Below, piece by piece: positions 18,643 through 26,643 of a stretch of 49,022 nt of DNA. A program made the position numbers and the translations under genes. This stretch comes from Alteraurantiacibacter buctensis. Lineage in GTDB: Bacteria > Pseudomonadota > Alphaproteobacteria > Sphingomonadales > Sphingomonadaceae. How positions within the stretch are numbered: the stretch's first letter is position 1; each line of letters starts with the position of its first letter. The notes under the pieces are model-generated. The model was not told where the DNA came from. It ran no database searches and saw nothing but the letters and a program-made list of their open reading frames with translations. The stretch spans positions 10,001 through 59,022 of the forward strand of contig NZ_WTYV01000010.1 of the NCBI RefSeq assembly GCF_009827655.1, read 5' to 3'.

Positions 18643-20643
18643 GTGATTGCGACATTCCGAACGAAGCTTCTCCTTGGCACGATTGCTATTTGCACGTTCA
18701 CCCAGACTAGTCTGGCCCAAGATGATGCTGATCCAATTGAAGCGATCGCCGAAGAGCGCGAGGAGGCCGGCGAAGACGAAGGCGAAGAGGAAGACGTGAT
18801 CCTGGTCCAAGGCACACGGTTCGCCCGGCGTGTGCAAGACGAGGCCATTCGCATTGAAGTGATCGATCGGGAGGAGATCGAGGAAAAGGCAATCATGCGG
18901 CCCGGCAACATCGGCATGTTGCTAAGCGAAACCGGTGGCGTGCGCGTTCAAGTAACTTCACCCGCTCTGGGTGCCGCCAATGTGCGCATCCAAGGACTTG
19001 ATGGGCGCTACACCCAAATTCTGGCTGATGGACTACCGCTCTTTGGGGGGCAGACTGCATCACTGGGTCTATTGCAGATCCCGCCCACTGATCTGGGGCA
19101 GGTTGAGGTCATCAAGGGGTCCGCCTCAGCGCTGTACGGGGCGTCGGCTCTGGGAGGCGTAATCAATCTGATCTCCAAGCGTCCTCGCAATGAGTTCGAA
19201 GCCGAAGTTCTTGGCAACATTACCTCCCGTGATGGCCAAGACCTGACAGGTTATGCGGCTGGACCTATTGGCGAAACCGTTGGTCTGTCCCTCACCGCAG
19301 GGGCACATCGTCAGAGCGGTCAGGATCTCGATGGGGACGGCTGGTACGACATGCCGGCATATGAGCGGTTAACCGCGCGGCCTCGTTTGCAATGGCGATC
19401 AGAAGACGGCTCCTCCGTCTATCTTACCCTTGGCGCGATGACAGAAGATCGAGTTGGAGGAACCTTGCCGGGCCGCACAGTTCCGGATGGGACCGAATTC
19501 GCCCAGACGCAAAAAACCGAGCGATTTGACGCAGGCCTCGTCGCTGAAACCCCCGTATCCGGACTGGGATCTCTCGCGATCCGAGCCTCCGCATCACAGC
19601 AAGACCATCTGCATCGGTTCGGCACGGTGGTGGAAGATGACCGGCATCAGAGCATTTTCGGCGAAGCGTCGCTCTCCCGAAGTGAGGGTGCGACCTCTTT
19701 GGTTGGTGGCGTCGCATTCCAGTCGGATGTGTTCCAATCCGACGCCTTTCCGGCTTTCGACTACAGCTATGATGTACCCGGTATCTTTGCCCAGCTCGAA
19801 CATGAGGTTTCGCCGGAGTTGACCTTGGCCGGTAGCGCGCGTGTCGACTTTCATGATGAGTATGGCACGCAGTTCAGTCCGCGGTTCTCGGCTCTATACC
19901 GGCCCGGAAATTGGACAGTCCGGGCATCCGCCGGTGGAGGCTTTTTTTCAGCCACGCCGTTCGTGGAAGAGATAGAAGCGGCTGGTCTTTCGCGTCTCGA
20001 GCCTCTCGGCAACCTGAAGGCTGAAACCGCTCGAACGGCTTCGCTTGACGTGGGATACGCAGACGGCCCTTGGGAAGCGAATGTGACTTTGTTCGGAACG
20101 AATGTCGAAAGCGCCACTCGACTGCTTGAAACCGCCCCAGACCGCGTACGGCTTGTGAATATCGACGGTACAACCCGCGTTCGCGGCTCCGAATTTCTTC
20201 TGCGCTACAGGGAAGATGGCTTCACGATCACCGGCAGTTATCTTTTCGTCGACGCCACAGAACCTGCTCGCGCCGGATCGGGACGGAGTGATGTTCCGCT
20301 GACGCCAAAGCATACCGCAGGGATTGTCGGCATGTGGGAGGAAGAAGGCAAGGGCAGGATTGGGGTCGAAGCTTATTATACCGGCGCCCAATTCCTCGAG
20401 GATAATCCATACCGAAGCCGTTCCCGGTCATATTTCAATCTGGGCGTCCTTGGCGAGATAAGTCTGGGCAGGGTGAGCATCTTCGCGAACGCAGAGAATA
20501 TTCTGAATGTGCGCCAGACCAAATACGACCCGCTTCTGCTGCCGCAGCGCGCTCCTAGCGGCGAGTGGACCGTTGATGCGTGGGCACCGTTAGAAGGTTT
20601 CATCCTCAACGGCGGCGTGCGGCTCCGTTTTGGCGAAGGTTGA
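18643..20643 (+). CDS. TonB-dependent outer-membrane receptor
   Basis: 666 residues. A signal peptide (to about TSLA-Q) is followed by a very acidic stretch (EEREEAGEDEGEEED, about residues 39-53), a TonB box-like DVILVQGT, a plug domain with VRIQGLDGRYTQILADGLPL and VEVIKGSASALYGASALGGVINLI, and a 22-strand-type beta-barrel ending in GGVRLRFGEG. It imports a metal chelate or another large ligand across the outer membrane. It follows the CDF-like gene by 49 bases and shares its lower GC, so it belongs to the same islet and may be read from the CadR promoter. GTG start at 18643. Ligand unknown. Confidence 0.88.
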   Translation: MIATFRTKLLLGTIAICTFTQTSLAQDDADPIEAIAEEREEAGEDEGEEEDVILVQGTRFARRVQDEAIRIEVIDREEIEEKAIMRPGNIGMLLSETGGVRVQVTSPALGAANVRIQGLDGRYTQILADGLPLFGGQTASLGLLQIPPTDLGQVEVIKGSASALYGASALGGVINLISKRPRNEFEAEVLGNITSRDGQDLTGYAAGPIGETVGLSLTAGAHRQSGQDLDGDGWYDMPAYERLTARPRLQWRSEDGSSVYLTLGAMTEDRVGGTLPGRTVPDGTEFAQTQKTERFDAGLVAETPVSGLGSLAIRASASQQDHLHRFGTVVEDDRHQSIFGEASLSRSEGATSLVGGVAFQSDVFQSDAFPAFDYSYDVPGIFAQLEHEVSPELTLAGSARVDFHDEYGTQFSPRFSALYRPGNWTVRASAGGGFFSATPFVEEIEAAGLSRLEPLGNLKAETARTASLDVGYADGPWEANVTLFGTNVESATRLLETAPDRVRLVNIDGTTRVRGSEFLLRYREDGFTITGSYLFVDATEPARAGSGRSDVPLTPKHTAGIVGMWEEEGKGRIGVEAYYTGAQFLEDNPYRSRSRSYFNLGVLGEISLGRVSIFANAENILNVRQTKYDPLLLPQRAPSGEWTVDAWAPLEGFILNGGVRLRFGEG

Positions 20644-20801
20644 CGGAGGATGCGATTGTCCGCTTTCCACCCCCATTTCAGACGCTCCGGCCTGTGGTCA
20701 GAACGCCCACTTTCAGACGCCACGCTGTATCCCGCAGCGCCTTGGCTAAGGTGGCGATAGGATAGACTTGCGCCGGACCAAATCCCGGCTGCCTGCTGGG
20801 A

Positions 20802-21461
20802 TCAGGAACCGCTATACCGCAACCGGCCCACGAACCGGGCCACGTCGAAATGCTCGCGGTCCTTGCCCAGCCACTTGGCCTTGGCCTTCTCGAACCGCAT
20901 CACTCCGTCGATCCGGCGGGCCAGGAAGGCGCGGCTGTCGGCCTTGCCCTCGCTCTCGTCGTTGACATAGACGGCCAGCGCCGCGGCATAGATGCCGGCC
21001 AGGATCGCCCGCTTGGTATAGTGGTTGTAATCGGTGGCCGTATCGCCCGCCAGCCGCCACATCACGTCGGCGCTGTGCCAGCCCAGCTTGAGCGCGCGGG
21101 CCGCGTTCTGCGGCATGGCCTGGATGGCAAGGGCGCGGGAAATTGCCTCCTCCATGCCCAGCAGGTGATCGAGCCGGAACCAGACGAGGGCGCTGATCCG
21201 CTCGCGGATCTTCATCGCATCCAGGCTGCCATCGGCAAAGCGGGCCAGCATGGCCGCGTCCACGCTTTCCACGAAGGCGGCAATCATGTCCATTGCACCG
21301 CCGGGGAACGCCAGGCGGGCGAGCGCCGGATCGGTGCCGGTCATCTCCGCCGCCGAAGCGAGGGCAGCATCGCTCCACCCGTCGAACACCGCCGCTCGGG
21401 CGATCTCGGGCGCGAGCGCCAGGCGCAGGGCAGCAAGCGTATCCGGACTGCCGCCCGCCAT
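20802..21461 (-). CDS. COQ9 family protein
   Basis: 219 residues, all-helical, with a TetR-like fold in the family. Recognisable parts are AAVFDGWSDAALASAAEMTG, LARLAFPGGAMDMIAAFV, KIRERISALVWFRLD and GDTATDYNHYTKRAILAGIYA, the last being the most conserved COQ9 segment (lipid-binding surface). COQ9 presents quinone intermediates to COQ7 during ubiquinone synthesis. It overlaps the ankyrin gene by one base (TGATG arrangement) and is probably cotranscribed. Confidence 0.92.
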   Translation of the reverse strand: MAGGSPDTLAALRLALAPEIARAAVFDGWSDAALASAAEMTGTDPALARLAFPGGAMDMIAAFVESVDAAMLARFADGSLDAMKIRERISALVWFRLDHLLGMEEAISRALAIQAMPQNAARALKLGWHSADVMWRLAGDTATDYNHYTKRAILAGIYAAALAVYVNDESEGKADSRAFLARRIDGVMRFEKAKAKWLGKDREHFDVARFVGRLRYSGS

Positions 21462-22087
21462 CAGAAGCTGGGCCCGTAGGTGGCCGACCCGGCACGCTGG
21501 CTGGCAGGCCGCTCAAAGCGGGTAAGCACATCGTTGGTAATGTCGTTCGCGCCGCGCAGGCGGGCATAGTCGCGCGCGGACCGGCCCGAGTTATCGCGCC
21601 GGTCAGGATCGGCTCCGGCCTGCAGCAGCACGCGCATCACCTCGGTACTGCGCGAATGGACGGCGAACATCAGCGGGGTCTCGCCGGCAGAGTTGGTCAC
21701 GTCCACCCGCGCGCGGGCAGCCAGCAGGGCTTCCACCCCTTCGACATAGCCGATCTGCACCGCCAGCATCAGCGGGGTGACGCCCTGGTTATCGGCCAGG
21801 TTCACGTTGGCGCGCTGGCTGATCAGGTAGCTGAGCCACGAGGCATCGCGGTCCGCCACCACGATGTGCAGCGCGGTGCGCCCGCTGGTCAGGTCGCGCG
21901 CGTTGATCACGGTGGCACCGGGCACGTTGAGGATTTCGGTCACCTTGCTCGAATCCTCGCTGCGCTTCTCGATCGCGCGCAGGAACTCGGTGCCTTCCGA
22001 CAGCATCTGGGCGGCGACAGGGGTGGCGAGGCCCGCCAGCAGGAAGGCAGGCGCCAGCGCGGCGATCAGGGTACGTACGGCGGCCAT
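21461..22087 (-). CDS. Periplasmic ankyrin-repeat protein
   Basis: 208 residues: a signal peptide (cleavage near VAA-QML, residue 26) followed by about four ankyrin repeats, the clearest being SGRTALHIVVADRDASWLSYL, QGVTPLMLAVQIGYVEGVEAL and AGETPLMFAVHSRSTEVMRVL. The C-terminal 25 residues are unstructured. Ankyrin repeats mediate protein binding; no partner can be named. It is upstream of COQ9 on the same strand with a one-base overlap. Confidence 0.88.
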   Translation of the reverse strand: MAAVRTLIAALAPAFLLAGLATPVAAQMLSEGTEFLRAIEKRSEDSSKVTEILNVPGATVINARDLTSGRTALHIVVADRDASWLSYLISQRANVNLADNQGVTPLMLAVQIGYVEGVEALLAARARVDVTNSAGETPLMFAVHSRSTEVMRVLLQAGADPDRRDNSGRSARDYARLRGANDITNDVLTRFERPASQRAGSATYGPSF

Positions 22088-22174
22088 TGTGCCCCCAACT
22101 CCTCAGGTCTGAATTGTGCGGACTTAGGCCCGCCTTGGCAGGATTCGTCCTTGCCGCCCCAGCGTTAGCAGAGC

Positions 22175-22780
22175 ATGAACCGCCTTGCCATGTTCAAGCT
22201 GTTTCGCCCTGTTGCCGCCGCCCTTGCCCTCTCTCTTGCCGCCTGCGGACCTTCCGCTCCGTCCGGCCCGCCGCCGCTGGAAGGCGCGGCCATCGGTGGC
22301 CCGTTCGAGCTGGTCAACGGCGCGGGGCAGACGGTGCGCTGGAGCGATTACGACGGCAAGTGGCGCATGGTCTATTTCGGCTACACCTGGTGCCCGGACG
22401 TATGCCCGTTCGACGTGACGCGGATGATGCGCGGCTATCGCGATTGGGCGGAGCAGAACCCCGACCTGGCCGATGACGTGGTGCCGATCTTCATCACCGT
22501 GGACCCGGAGCGCGACACGCCCGAGAAGATCGCCGAATATACCTCGAAGTTCGGCCCGCAGCTGGTGGGCCTGACCGGCACGCCCGAAGCCATCAGGCAG
22601 GCCGCCGATGCCTTTGCCGTCTATTACTCGCGCGGGGACGATGATGACCAGGTGGGTTACAAGGTGGACCATTCCAACGCCGCCTACCTGATGGACCGGC
22701 AGGGCAATCCCATCGCCCTGCTGCCAGTGGACGAAAGCCACGAGGGCGTCACCGCCGTCCTCGGCGAATGGGTGCGATGA
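22175..22780 (+). CDS. SCO1/SenC family copper lipoprotein
   Basis: 201 residues with a lipoprotein signal and lipobox LAAC (Cys24). The thioredoxin-like SCO domain has the CxxxC copper site YTWCPDVCPFD (Cys73, Cys77) and the distant histidine in YKVDHSNAAYLMD. SCO proteins deliver Cu(I) to the CuA centre of cytochrome oxidase or reduce its cysteines. A second in-frame ATG six codons downstream is an alternative start. It overlaps the next gene by four bases (ATGA). Confidence 0.92.
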   Translation: MNRLAMFKLFRPVAAALALSLAACGPSAPSGPPPLEGAAIGGPFELVNGAGQTVRWSDYDGKWRMVYFGYTWCPDVCPFDVTRMMRGYRDWAEQNPDLADDVVPIFITVDPERDTPEKIAEYTSKFGPQLVGLTGTPEAIRQAADAFAVYYSRGDDDDQVGYKVDHSNAAYLMDRQGNPIALLPVDESHEGVTAVLGEWVR

Positions 22781-23238
22781 GGGACAGGTTCTGGGAGCTG
22801 CCGATCGACGCGCTCACCCGCGACGAATGGGAAGCGCTGTGCGACGGCTGCGGCCGCTGCTGCCTGCACAAGCTGGAGGACGAGGATACCGGCGAGGTGG
22901 CCGAGACCAACGTCGCCTGCCGCCTGCTCGATACCGCCACCGCGCAGTGCTCGAACTATCGCCACCGCAAGGCCTTCGTGCCCGATTGCCTGCGCCTGAC
23001 GCCAGAACTGGTGCGCCGCGTGCCGTGGCTGCCGCCAAGCTGCGCCTATCGCCGCCGCGCCGATGGCGATCCGATCCCTGACTGGCACCCGCTGCTGACC
23101 GGCGATGACAAGGCGATGAAGGCCGCCGGGGCCTGCGTGGCCGGCCGCTGCATCAGCGAGGACGTGGCCGGACCGCTGGAGCACCACCTAGTCGACTGGG
23201 GGGACCGCCCGCCCCTGGGCAAGCGGCGGCGGCGATGA
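22777..23238 (+). CDS. YcgN/UPF0260 cysteine-cluster protein
   Basis: 153 residues. The family pattern is complete: WEALCDGCGRCCLHKLEDEDT, then ACRLLD, CSNYRHR, VPDCLRLTPE, LPPSCAYR and the final W/LVDWG. The clustered cysteines suggest a metal or iron-sulfur site; the function is unknown. Start at 22777 is set by the ATGA overlap with the SCO gene. The last codons overlap the metallopeptidase gene by four bases. Confidence 0.9.
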   Translation: MRDRFWELPIDALTRDEWEALCDGCGRCCLHKLEDEDTGEVAETNVACRLLDTATAQCSNYRHRKAFVPDCLRLTPELVRRVPWLPPSCAYRRRADGDPIPDWHPLLTGDDKAMKAAGACVAGRCISEDVAGPLEHHLVDWGDRPPLGKRRRR

Positions 23239-23987
23239 TCGACTGGCTGCCCAGAAGTCTTGTGGGCGGCTCGGCGGCGGACCCGCAGGTAGAGGTCGAT
23301 GGCCGCCTGCTGCCCGTGGCCATTCGCCGCCATGCCCGTGCCAAGCGGCTGACCATGCGCCTTGCCCCCGATGGCAGCGAGGTGCGCGTGACCATGCCCG
23401 CCTGGGGCCGCACCCGCGAAGCCGTGGACTTCGCCGCCTCGCGCCGCGAGTGGCTGGCGGCGCAACTGGCCCGCGTGCCGCAGGCCACCCCCGTCGCGCC
23501 CGGCGCCACCCTGCCCTATCGCGGGTGGGACCTGCTGGTCGACTGGCAGGTGAAGGCTCCGCGCCGCCCGGCGAAGATCGGCGAGCGGCTGGTGCTGGGC
23601 GGCCCGCAGGACAGCCTGCAACCGCGCCTGCGCCGCTGGCTGGAGGGCGAGGCGCTGGCGCTGACGGGGGCGGACCTGGCCTTCTATTGCGACCGGGCCG
23701 GATCCCCCCTGCCCGACCTGCGCCTCAGCCGGGCGGGCCGCCGCTGGGGCTCGTGCTCGGGCGCCCGCCCCGGCGCGGCGCGCTCCATCCGCATCAACTG
23801 GCGGCTGGTGATGGCACCCGACCACGTGCGCCGGTCGGTGGTGGCCCACGAGGTGGCGCACCTGACACACTTCGACCATTCGCCCCGCTTCCACGCGCTG
23901 CTGGCCGCCATCTTCGAGCATGACGTGGCCGAGGCCGATGGCTGGCTGAAGGCAAGGGGCCGGCAGCTTTATGCTCCCTTTGGCTGA
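23235..23987 (+). CDS. YgjP-type zinc metallopeptidase (DUF45/M48-like)
   Basis: 250 residues, soluble. The N-terminal half has RRHAKRLTMRLAPDG-like segments (RRHARAKRLTMRLAPDGSE), and the C-terminal zincin part has RWGSCSGARPG, INWRLVMAP and the zinc site VVAHEVAHLTHFDHSPRFH with its HExxH-like HEVAH. The third histidine follows in HFDHSPRFH. The family is associated with restriction or stress loci, but the substrate is unknown. ATGA overlap with the YcgN-like gene. Confidence 0.9.
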   Translation: MIDWLPRSLVGGSAADPQVEVDGRLLPVAIRRHARAKRLTMRLAPDGSEVRVTMPAWGRTREAVDFAASRREWLAAQLARVPQATPVAPGATLPYRGWDLLVDWQVKAPRRPAKIGERLVLGGPQDSLQPRLRRWLEGEALALTGADLAFYCDRAGSPLPDLRLSRAGRRWGSCSGARPGAARSIRINWRLVMAPDHVRRSVVAHEVAHLTHFDHSPRFHALLAAIFEHDVAEADGWLKARGRQLYAPFG

Positions 23988-24041
23988 GCACCCGCCCCAC
24001 GCGAATTGCCTTACGCCCGCGCAATCCCTATCTCACCCGCC

Positions 24042-24530
24042 ATGAAGCAGTTCTTCCGCGACATTTCCCCGCGCCGTGCGGTGAAGGATTTCCTTGAAGT
24101 GTGGCGCGGCGAGAACCGCCATCGCTGGCTGGTGCTGGGCGTGGCCGTGGCGCTGACCGGCAGCCTGCTGGCCCTGTTCCTGCCCGAAGGTGGCCGGGCC
24201 GATCCGCGCCCGCCGGAAATCACCTGGGTCACCACCTTCGCAGAAAGCCGCACCGCGGCTGATATCATCGCCAGCAATTGCGCCAATCAGCGCCTGAAGG
24301 ACGCGCTTCAGGCCCGGATCGAGGAGCGCGAAGAACTGCGCAAGGACCTCTACGCCGCACTGGGCCGCGCCACCTTTGTCGACGTGGACGAGATGGAGGC
24401 AGAGGCCCGCGCCGAGGAAGAACGGGCCGCTGTCGAGGCCGCAGCCGCGCGGCCGGATAACCTGCCCGAAATGGCGACCATGACCGTCGAGGAATACTGC
24501 GCCCAGGCCACCCAGGGTGCCGCCGGCTGA
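24042..24530 (+). CDS. Unknown protein with one membrane helix
   Basis: 162 residues. A basic cytoplasmic start (MKQFFRDISPRRAVKDFLEVW), one membrane helix at about 32-52 (LVLGVAVALTGSLLALFLP), then a helical, strongly charged periplasmic tail (EEREELRKDLYAALGRA; ARAEEERAAVEAAAA) likely to form a coiled coil. I do not recognise a family, although it appears conserved before ribD in this group. ATG at 24042 is preferred over 24006 because the first 12 residues of the longer version are uncharacteristic. A CCTTACGC motif lies 26 bases upstream. Confidence 0.75.
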   Translation: MKQFFRDISPRRAVKDFLEVWRGENRHRWLVLGVAVALTGSLLALFLPEGGRADPRPPEITWVTTFAESRTAADIIASNCANQRLKDALQARIEEREELRKDLYAALGRATFVDVDEMEAEARAEEERAAVEAAAARPDNLPEMATMTVEEYCAQATQGAAG

Positions 24531-25542
24531 TCCGGTGACGGCGGAGGGCCTGACCAGCGAGGATCGGCGCTGGCTGGCGGCCTGCGCCGCCCTTGCCGCG
24601 CGCGCCCGCCCGCTCTCGGCCCCCAACCCCGGCGTTGCCGCGCTGGTGGTGAAGCATGGCGTGGTGCTGGGGCGCGGCTGGACCGCACCCGGCGGCCGCC
24701 CCCATGCCGAGGCCGTGGCGCTGGACCAGGCCCGCACCGCCGCAGAAGGGGCAACGCTCTATGTCACGCTGGAACCCTGCGCCCACCGTTCGCTGCGCGG
24801 CCCTGCCTGCGCCGACCTGGTGGCCGCCGCTGGCCTCGCCCGCGTGGTGATCGGCGTGCAGGATCCGGACCCGCGCACCGATGGCAGCGGGGCAGAAATC
24901 CTGCGCGCGGCGGGAATCGAAGTGGTGCTGGCCGATAGTCCCGCCTGCCGCGCCAGCCTGAAAGGCTTCCTCACCCGGCAGGCCTCGGGCCGCCCGCATG
25001 TGACGCTGAAGCTGGCGGTCAGCGCCGATGGCTTCATCGGCCCGCTCTCGGGCGAGCCGGTGGCGATCACGGGGGCCATTGCCCGCGCCCATGTCCACCG
25101 CCAGCGCGCACTCAACGAGGGGATCGTGGTCGGCAGCGGCACGCTGCGGGCCGACAACCCGCGGCTCGATGTGCGCCTGCCGGGGCTGGAAAGCCTGTCA
25201 CCCGCCCGCTTCGTGCTGACGCGCGGGGAAGCGCCCGCGGGCTGGGCCGCGCTGGCCAGTCCGCAGGCGATTACGAGCCTGCTGCCGATGCAATATGTCT
25301 ACGTGGAAGGCGGGGCGGCCACGGCGGCGGCGTTCCTGCAAGGCGGTCTGGTGGACGAACTGCACATCTATGCCGCCCCGCACAGCCTCGGCACGGGCAT
25401 TCCCGCCTTTGGCCCGCTCGGGCCGGCGACAGGCAGCGCGCCGCCACCCGGCTTCGTGCTTGTCGACCGGCGGCAGCTTGGCGCGGATGTGCTGCTGGTC
25501 TATCAGCCGGAAGCCCATCAGCCCGGAACACTGGGGATTTAG
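24517..25542 (+). CDS. ribD: RibD, bifunctional deaminase/reductase of riboflavin synthesis
   Basis: 341 residues. The N-terminal deaminase domain has the zinc site HAEAVAL and the paired cysteines in EPCAHRSLRGPACADL. The C-terminal reductase domain has HVTLKLAVSADGFIG, EGIVVGSGTLRADNPRLDVR and YVEGGAATAAAFLQ. It catalyses deamination and then side-chain reduction of the pyrimidine from GTP cyclohydrolase II. The spacing between zinc cysteines differs a little from the textbook PCxHxGRTPPC form, but all ligands are present. Start is GTG at 24517 or 24535; the former overlaps the upstream gene by 14 bases. Confidence 0.93.
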   Translation: MPPADPVTAEGLTSEDRRWLAACAALAARARPLSAPNPGVAALVVKHGVVLGRGWTAPGGRPHAEAVALDQARTAAEGATLYVTLEPCAHRSLRGPACADLVAAAGLARVVIGVQDPDPRTDGSGAEILRAAGIEVVLADSPACRASLKGFLTRQASGRPHVTLKLAVSADGFIGPLSGEPVAITGAIARAHVHRQRALNEGIVVGSGTLRADNPRLDVRLPGLESLSPARFVLTRGEAPAGWAALASPQAITSLLPMQYVYVEGGAATAAAFLQGGLVDELHIYAAPHSLGTGIPAFGPLGPATGSAPPPGFVLVDRRQLGADVLLVYQPEAHQPGTLGI

Positions 25543-25548
25543 CGCTTT

Positions 25549-26166
25549 ATGTTTACCGGTATCGTCACCGCCATCGGCCAGATCGCCAGCGTGGAGCAGC
25601 GCGGCGACCTGCGCGTGCAGATCACCTGCCCGTGGGACCCGGCCGGGATTGCCATCGGGGCAAGCATCGCCTGTTCGGGCGTGTGCCTCACCGTGGTGCG
25701 CCGGGGCGGTGAGCCGGGGGCTGCGTGGTTTGCCGTGGATGTCAGCGCCGAGACGGTCAGCCGCACCGCCAAGGGCATGTGGGCCGAGGGCCGCGCGCTG
25801 AACCTCGAACCCTCGCTGCGGCTGGGCGACGAGCTGGGTGGCCACATCGTCACCGGCCATGTCGATGCAGTGGGCCGGGTACACGACTGGCGGCCCGAAG
25901 GCGATTCGATGCGCGCCCTGATCGCCGCGCCGCAGGGCCTTGCCCCCTATATCGCTACCAAGGGCTCGATCACGGTGGACGGCGTCTCGCTGACGGTGAA
26001 TTCGGTAAAGGACCAGCCCGATGGCTCGGTGCTGTTCGGCCTCAACATCATCCCCCACACGGCGGAAGTCACCACGCTGGGCGAACTGCGCCAGGGCGGT
26101 GAGGTGAACCTGGAAATCGACGTGGTGGCGCGGTATCTCCAGCGGATGGCGAGTTTGCGGGGCTGA
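25549..26166 (+). CDS. ribE: Riboflavin synthase alpha subunit
   Basis: 205 residues. Two lumazine-binding repeats are visible: the first starts MFTGIVTAIGQIASVEQRGD with IACSGVCLTVV, the second has LGGHIVTGHVDAVGRVHDW and SITVDGVSLTVNSV. The enzyme makes riboflavin from two 6,7-dimethyl-8-ribityllumazine molecules as a trimer. It starts six bases after the ribD stop, so the genes form an operon. No FMN riboswitch is seen. Confidence 0.95.
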   Translation: MFTGIVTAIGQIASVEQRGDLRVQITCPWDPAGIAIGASIACSGVCLTVVRRGGEPGAAWFAVDVSAETVSRTAKGMWAEGRALNLEPSLRLGDELGGHIVTGHVDAVGRVHDWRPEGDSMRALIAAPQGLAPYIATKGSITVDGVSLTVNSVKDQPDGSVLFGLNIIPHTAEVTTLGELRQGGEVNLEIDVVARYLQRMASLRG

Positions 26167-26643
26167 ACTACTCCCCCTCCCGGTGGGAGGGTGTCGGAGG
26201 GCGGGTGAGTGGCCTCCGACTCCGCCTACCGTGGCACACCCTCACCCAACCCTCTCCCTCAAGGGAAAGGGCTTTTGCGCAGAAAACACTTTCCTACACG
26301 CACCAATTTAGTGCAGCCCGATTCGCGTCCACGGTGTCTGCAGCGGCGTGGATGGGCCATCCTCCGGTTCTTCGGAATGCGGAGGAAATGACCGGCGCGG
26401 GCGTCCCGGTGTTCAGCCGAACGTTCGCACCAGGCATGGCCGCCACGCGAGTGCTGCCCTCCGTCGCGTCAGTAGCTGGAGGATGGCCGCGGGCCGGCGG
26501 CAACAAATCTCGACGCGAATGAAAGTAACCTAGCTACCCAAAGCGTCGTCGAGTCCGGGCACAGAATGCGGCAACCCCGCGCCGGTCATTTGCTCCCTAC
26601 CCTCCCCCGGCAGCCACAGGCGGGCCGGGGCAGCGGTGCAGGG
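26167..26643. other. Intergenic region with a possible small inverted-repeat element
   Basis: No convincing gene. The first 110 bases hold a CTCCCCCTCCC / GGGAGGG hairpin and runs of CCCTCACCCAACCCTCTCCC typical of dispersed intergenic repeats. Further on, GGCCATCCTCCGG (26355-26367) and CTGGAGGATGGCC (26476-26488) are inverted with one mismatch and enclose about 108 bases, which could be a decayed miniature element. The last 100 bases lead into the convergent aminotransferase with nothing notable. Confidence 0.4.

Noticed and set aside
24770..24815. RibD deaminase site looking atypical
   Set aside because: Zinc ligands His and both Cys are all present; only the residues between them vary, so loss of function is not supported.
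26205..26522. Open frame in the intergenic region after ribE
   Set aside because: Composition is repeat-like, there is no ribosome site at the start and no recognisable domain.
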